The notes beneath the pieces are model-generated. The model worked only from the letters and a program-made list of their open reading frames with translations, was not told the DNA's origin and searched no databases. A DNA stretch of 64,000 nucleotides from contig NZ_CP021455.1 in NCBI RefSeq assembly GCF_002158865.1, forward strand, positions 4,154,001 to 4,218,000, given 5' to 3'. Position numbers and translations under genes: made by a program. Shown in pieces: positions 61,566-64,000 of the stretch (within the stretch, counting starts at the first letter, position 1; each line of letters opens with the position of its first letter). The DNA comes from Comamonas serinivorans (lineage in GTDB: Bacteria; Pseudomonadota; Gammaproteobacteria; Burkholderiales; Burkholderiaceae_C).

Positions 61566-63362
61566 TCAAGCCAGTGCGGCGTCGGTGTCGAGCAGGTTGG
61601 CCACGCCCGAGCGCGCGGTCTGCATGCGACTGGCCACCTCGGGGAAGAGGCGTGCCACGTAAAAGCGCGCCGTCTGCAGCTTGGCGGTGTAGAAGGGGTC
61701 GGTGCTGCCGGCGGCCAGGGCCGTTTGCGCCACCTTGGCCATGCGCGCAAACAGGTAGGCGTAGACCAGGTGCCCCGCCACGCGCAGGTAGTCCACGCTG
61801 GCGCCGCCCGCCTCGTCGGGGCTGGTGAAGGCCTTGAAGCCCAGCTCGGTGGTGAACTTGGTCAGCTTGTCGGCCAGGAAGGCCAGCGGGTTGATGAACT
61901 CGGCCATGGCCTCGTTCACGCCCTCGGCTTCGATGAAGGCCGCCACCTCTTTGCCGAACAGCTTGAGCGCCGCGCCCTGATCGCCCAGCACCTTGCGGCC
62001 CAGCAGGTCCAGCGACTGCACGGTGTTCGTGCCCTCGTAGATCAGGTTGATGCGGGCGTCGCGCACGAACTGCTCCATGCCGTTTTCGTGGATGTAGCCG
62101 TGGCCGCCGAACACCTGCATGCACTCGTTGGTGGCGATGAAGCCGTTGTCGGTGACGAAGGCCTTGGCGATGGGCGTGAGCAGCGCGACGAGCTGGTTCG
62201 CCTGCTTGCGGCGCTTCTCGTCGGGGTGGTAGAGGTGCTCGTCGACCAGCAGCGCGCAGTACACCAGCAGCGCACGGCCGGCCTCGGCATAGGCCTTGGC
62301 CGTCAGCAGCGAGCGGCGCACGTCGGGGTGCACGAGGATGGGATCGGCCGGCTTGTCCTTGGCCTTGGGGCCCGACAGGCTGCGCATCTGGATGCGCTCC
62401 TTGGCGTAGGCCAGCGCATTCTGGAACGCCACCTCGGTCAGGCCCAGCGACTGGTTGCCCACGCCCAGGCGTGCGGCGTTCATCATGATGAACATGGCCT
62501 GCAGGCCCTTGTTCGGCTCACCCACCAGCGTGCCCGCCGCGCCTTCGAGGCTGATCTGCGCCGTGGCGTTGCCGTGGATGCCCATCTTGTGTTCCAGCCC
62601 CGTGCAGTAGATGGGGTTGCGCGCGCCCAGGCTGCCGTCGTCGTTCACCAGGAACTTGGGCACCACGAACAGGCTGATGCCTTTGCTGCCCTTGGGCGCA
62701 TCGGGCAGGCGCGCCAGCACCAGGTGCACGATGTTCTCGGCCATGTCGTGCTCGCCGGCACTGATGAAGATCTTGCTGCCGGTGAGGCGGTAGCTGCCAT
62801 CGGGCTGGGGCTCGGCCTTGGTCGTCAACAGCCCCAGGTCGGTGCCGCACTGCGGCTCGGTCAGGCACATGGTGCCGGTCCACTCACCGCTGGTGAGCTT
62901 GCCCAGGTAAGTCTGCTTCTGCGCGTCCGAGCCATAGGCATGCAGGGCCTCGTAGGCGCCGTGCGAGAGACCCGGGTACATGGTCCAGGCCTGATTGGCG
63001 CTGTTCAGCATCTCGTACAGGCACTGGTTGGCCACGAAGGGCAGGCCCTGGCCGCCGTACTCGGGCTCGCACGACAAGGCCGGCCAGCCGCCGGCAACGA
63101 ACTGCGCATACGCCTCCTTGAAGCCCTTGGGCGTGGTGACGGTGTGCGTGTCGCGGTCCAGCGTGCAGCCCTCGCTGTCGCCCGACAGGTTCAGCGGCTG
63201 CGTGACCTCGGCCGCGAACTGGCCGGCGCCCTCCAGCACGGCGTTCACGGTGTCGGCATCCAGCTCGGCATACCGCGGGATGGCCTTGAGGCGCTCGACC
63301 GAATCAAAGACTTCGTGCAGCAGGAACTGCATGTCGCGCAGGGGGGGCGTGTAGCTGGGCAT
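61566..63362 (-). CDS. Acyl-CoA dehydrogenase with C-terminal extension
   Basis: This 598-aa FAD enzyme makes the trans-2-enoyl-CoA in beta-oxidation. Visible are MCLTEPQCGTDLGLL (FAD/substrate loop), GIHGNATAQISLEGA, and the C-terminal core FGGHGYIHENGMEQFVRD with YEGTNTVQSLDLLGRKV. A further helical domain of about 130 residues follows, as in the long FadE5/DmdC-type subfamily. The ATG at 63362 has GGAG upstream and gives the family start; the extension to 63389 is discarded. It heads the operon after the TetR gene. Confidence 0.95.
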   Translation of the reverse strand: MPSYTPPLRDMQFLLHEVFDSVERLKAIPRYAELDADTVNAVLEGAGQFAAEVTQPLNLSGDSEGCTLDRDTHTVTTPKGFKEAYAQFVAGGWPALSCEPEYGGQGLPFVANQCLYEMLNSANQAWTMYPGLSHGAYEALHAYGSDAQKQTYLGKLTSGEWTGTMCLTEPQCGTDLGLLTTKAEPQPDGSYRLTGSKIFISAGEHDMAENIVHLVLARLPDAPKGSKGISLFVVPKFLVNDDGSLGARNPIYCTGLEHKMGIHGNATAQISLEGAAGTLVGEPNKGLQAMFIMMNAARLGVGNQSLGLTEVAFQNALAYAKERIQMRSLSGPKAKDKPADPILVHPDVRRSLLTAKAYAEAGRALLVYCALLVDEHLYHPDEKRRKQANQLVALLTPIAKAFVTDNGFIATNECMQVFGGHGYIHENGMEQFVRDARINLIYEGTNTVQSLDLLGRKVLGDQGAALKLFGKEVAAFIEAEGVNEAMAEFINPLAFLADKLTKFTTELGFKAFTSPDEAGGASVDYLRVAGHLVYAYLFARMAKVAQTALAAGSTDPFYTAKLQTARFYVARLFPEVASRMQTARSGVANLLDTDAALA

Positions 63363-63422
63363 GGGGGTCTCCGGAAGAAAAAGGGACAAGAACGCGGGGC
63401 AAGGGGCGGGCCAGGCCCCTGA

Positions 63423-64000
63423 TCAGGCTGGCATAACCGCAGCAGCGGGTATGGCCAGGTTGTCGATGTCAACGGCACCGTTTTGAAGCAATACCCGACG
63501 AAAACCCGTGCGGGCGCGCTCGATGGAGCCGGGGCTGCGCATGAAGCGCGCCTCGTGGTGCAGCGCCAGGATCAGCGCATGGATCTCGAACAGCATCTGT
63601 TCCAGGTCGGCCTCGGCATGCAGGTGGCCTTCGTCGCGCGTGATGCGCAGCGCGCGCTTCATCGCCGCCAGCCAGTCGCTCACCATGCCGTGCAAGGCAT
63701 CGCGCACGGGGCCGGGCCGGTCGTCGAATTCGGCCGCCCCGCTGATGTACAGGCAGCCCTTGTGCAGCTCCACGGCCGTCAGGCGCATCCAGTTGTCGAA
63801 CAGGGCCTGCAGGCGCGGCAAGCCGCGCGGCACGGTCAGGGCCGGCTCGAACACATCGCGCGAAAACCGCTGGTGGTACTCGCCGATCACGGCCAGCTGC
63901 AGCTCTTCACGCGAGCCGAAGTGGGCAAACACGCCCGATTTGCTCATGTTGAGCGCGTTGGCCAGCACACCGATCGACAGGCCTTCCAGCCCCTGGTGCG
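63423..64000 (-). CDS. TetR-family regulator, 5' end outside the window
   Basis: The visible part begins within the helix-turn-helix (GLEGLSIGVLANALNMSKSG, VFAHFGSREELQLAVI) and continues through a ligand domain with FDNWMRLTAVELHKGCLYIS and a TetR_C-type ending FEIHALILALHHEARFM. It most likely represses the downstream acyl-CoA dehydrogenase operon and responds to acyl-CoA; this is inference. The last 25 residues (VDIDNLAIPAAAVMPA and preceding) are encoded by and just beyond a 46-bp element, so the natural C-terminus has probably been replaced. The start and first helices lie beyond 64000. Confidence 0.9.
   Translation of the reverse strand, partial: HQGLEGLSIGVLANALNMSKSGVFAHFGSREELQLAVIGEYHQRFSRDVFEPALTVPRGLPRLQALFDNWMRLTAVELHKGCLYISGAAEFDDRPGPVRDALHGMVSDWLAAMKRALRITRDEGHLHAEADLEQMLFEIHALILALHHEARFMRSPGSIERARTGFRRVLLQNGAVDIDNLAIPAAAVMPA
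63445..63498. repeat. 46-bp symmetric element, copy 16 (3' end of TetR gene)
   Basis: The core is 63449–63494, exactly 46 nt. The outer CGGGTAT/ATACCCG arms are perfectly complementary. The centre is the most degraded of all copies. It is translated as the C-terminal tail of the TetR protein. Confidence 0.78.

Overview
The window is high-GC DNA, roughly two-thirds G+C by eye, from a betaproteobacterium. It most resembles Burkholderiales of the Comamonadaceae type. The signs are the ahcY–tlyA–metF–rlpA order with a SAH riboswitch ahead of ahcY, a PhaD-like regulator near a phasin, a fadE/fadN/fadA-type beta-oxidation cluster, and an S-layer-like surface protein beside a type II secretion operon. 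I see no rRNA, tRNA, CRISPR array, prophage or insertion sequence.

Layout. 141–2047 (-) holds a fumarylacetoacetase-family gene and argB. 2129–16736 is a first envelope-polysaccharide block: a WecA/MraY-like initiating transferase, a 1272-aa methyltransferase/double glycosyltransferase, a giant DUF11-type surface protein, two paralogous methyltransferases, and a Wzt/Wzm ABC exporter. 16793–31610 (-) is a complete type II secretion operon in the order gspE-F-G-H-I-J-K-L-M-C/N-D plus a lipoprotein. It is followed by a separately transcribed surface-layer-like protein and a parvulin-type peptidyl-prolyl isomerase. 31970–45472 (-) is a second polysaccharide block: rmlB, rmlD, rmlA, gtrA, a polytopic membrane protein, an acetyltransferase, rmlC, a second Wzm/Wzt pair, a 985-aa methyltransferase/glycosyltransferase and a GT2 transferase. 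45677–48629 (+) holds a phasin, a DUF3108-type protein and a PhaD-like TetR regulator. 49068–55654 holds rlmJ and the SAM/methyl cycle group. 55956–56690 is a periplasmic aspartic protease. 56825–64000 (-) is a fatty-acid beta-oxidation cluster led by a TetR gene cut by the window edge.

How it works together. Two O-antigen/capsule export systems flank a type II secretion system and its probable surface-protein cargo, so most of 2–45 kb looks like a cell-surface assembly island. Each Wzt gene is translationally coupled to a methyltransferase gene, as expected if methylation caps the chain that Wzt recognises. The dTDP-rhamnose genes supply donor sugar to the adjacent GT2-type transferases.

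Main discovery. Sixteen copies of a 46-bp symmetric element are scattered over the window, about one per 4 kb. The design is GTAT-N11-CGTT-N8-AACG-N11-ATAC. The GTAT-to-ATAC length is exactly 46 in 15 copies and 45 in one, and complementary changes occur in the flanks and the centre. Fourteen copies are intergenic and often abut a stop codon, one lies inside a membrane-protein gene, and one forms the 3' end of a TetR gene. I do not recognise it as a named repeat family. gspD is split by a frameshift at a C5 run.
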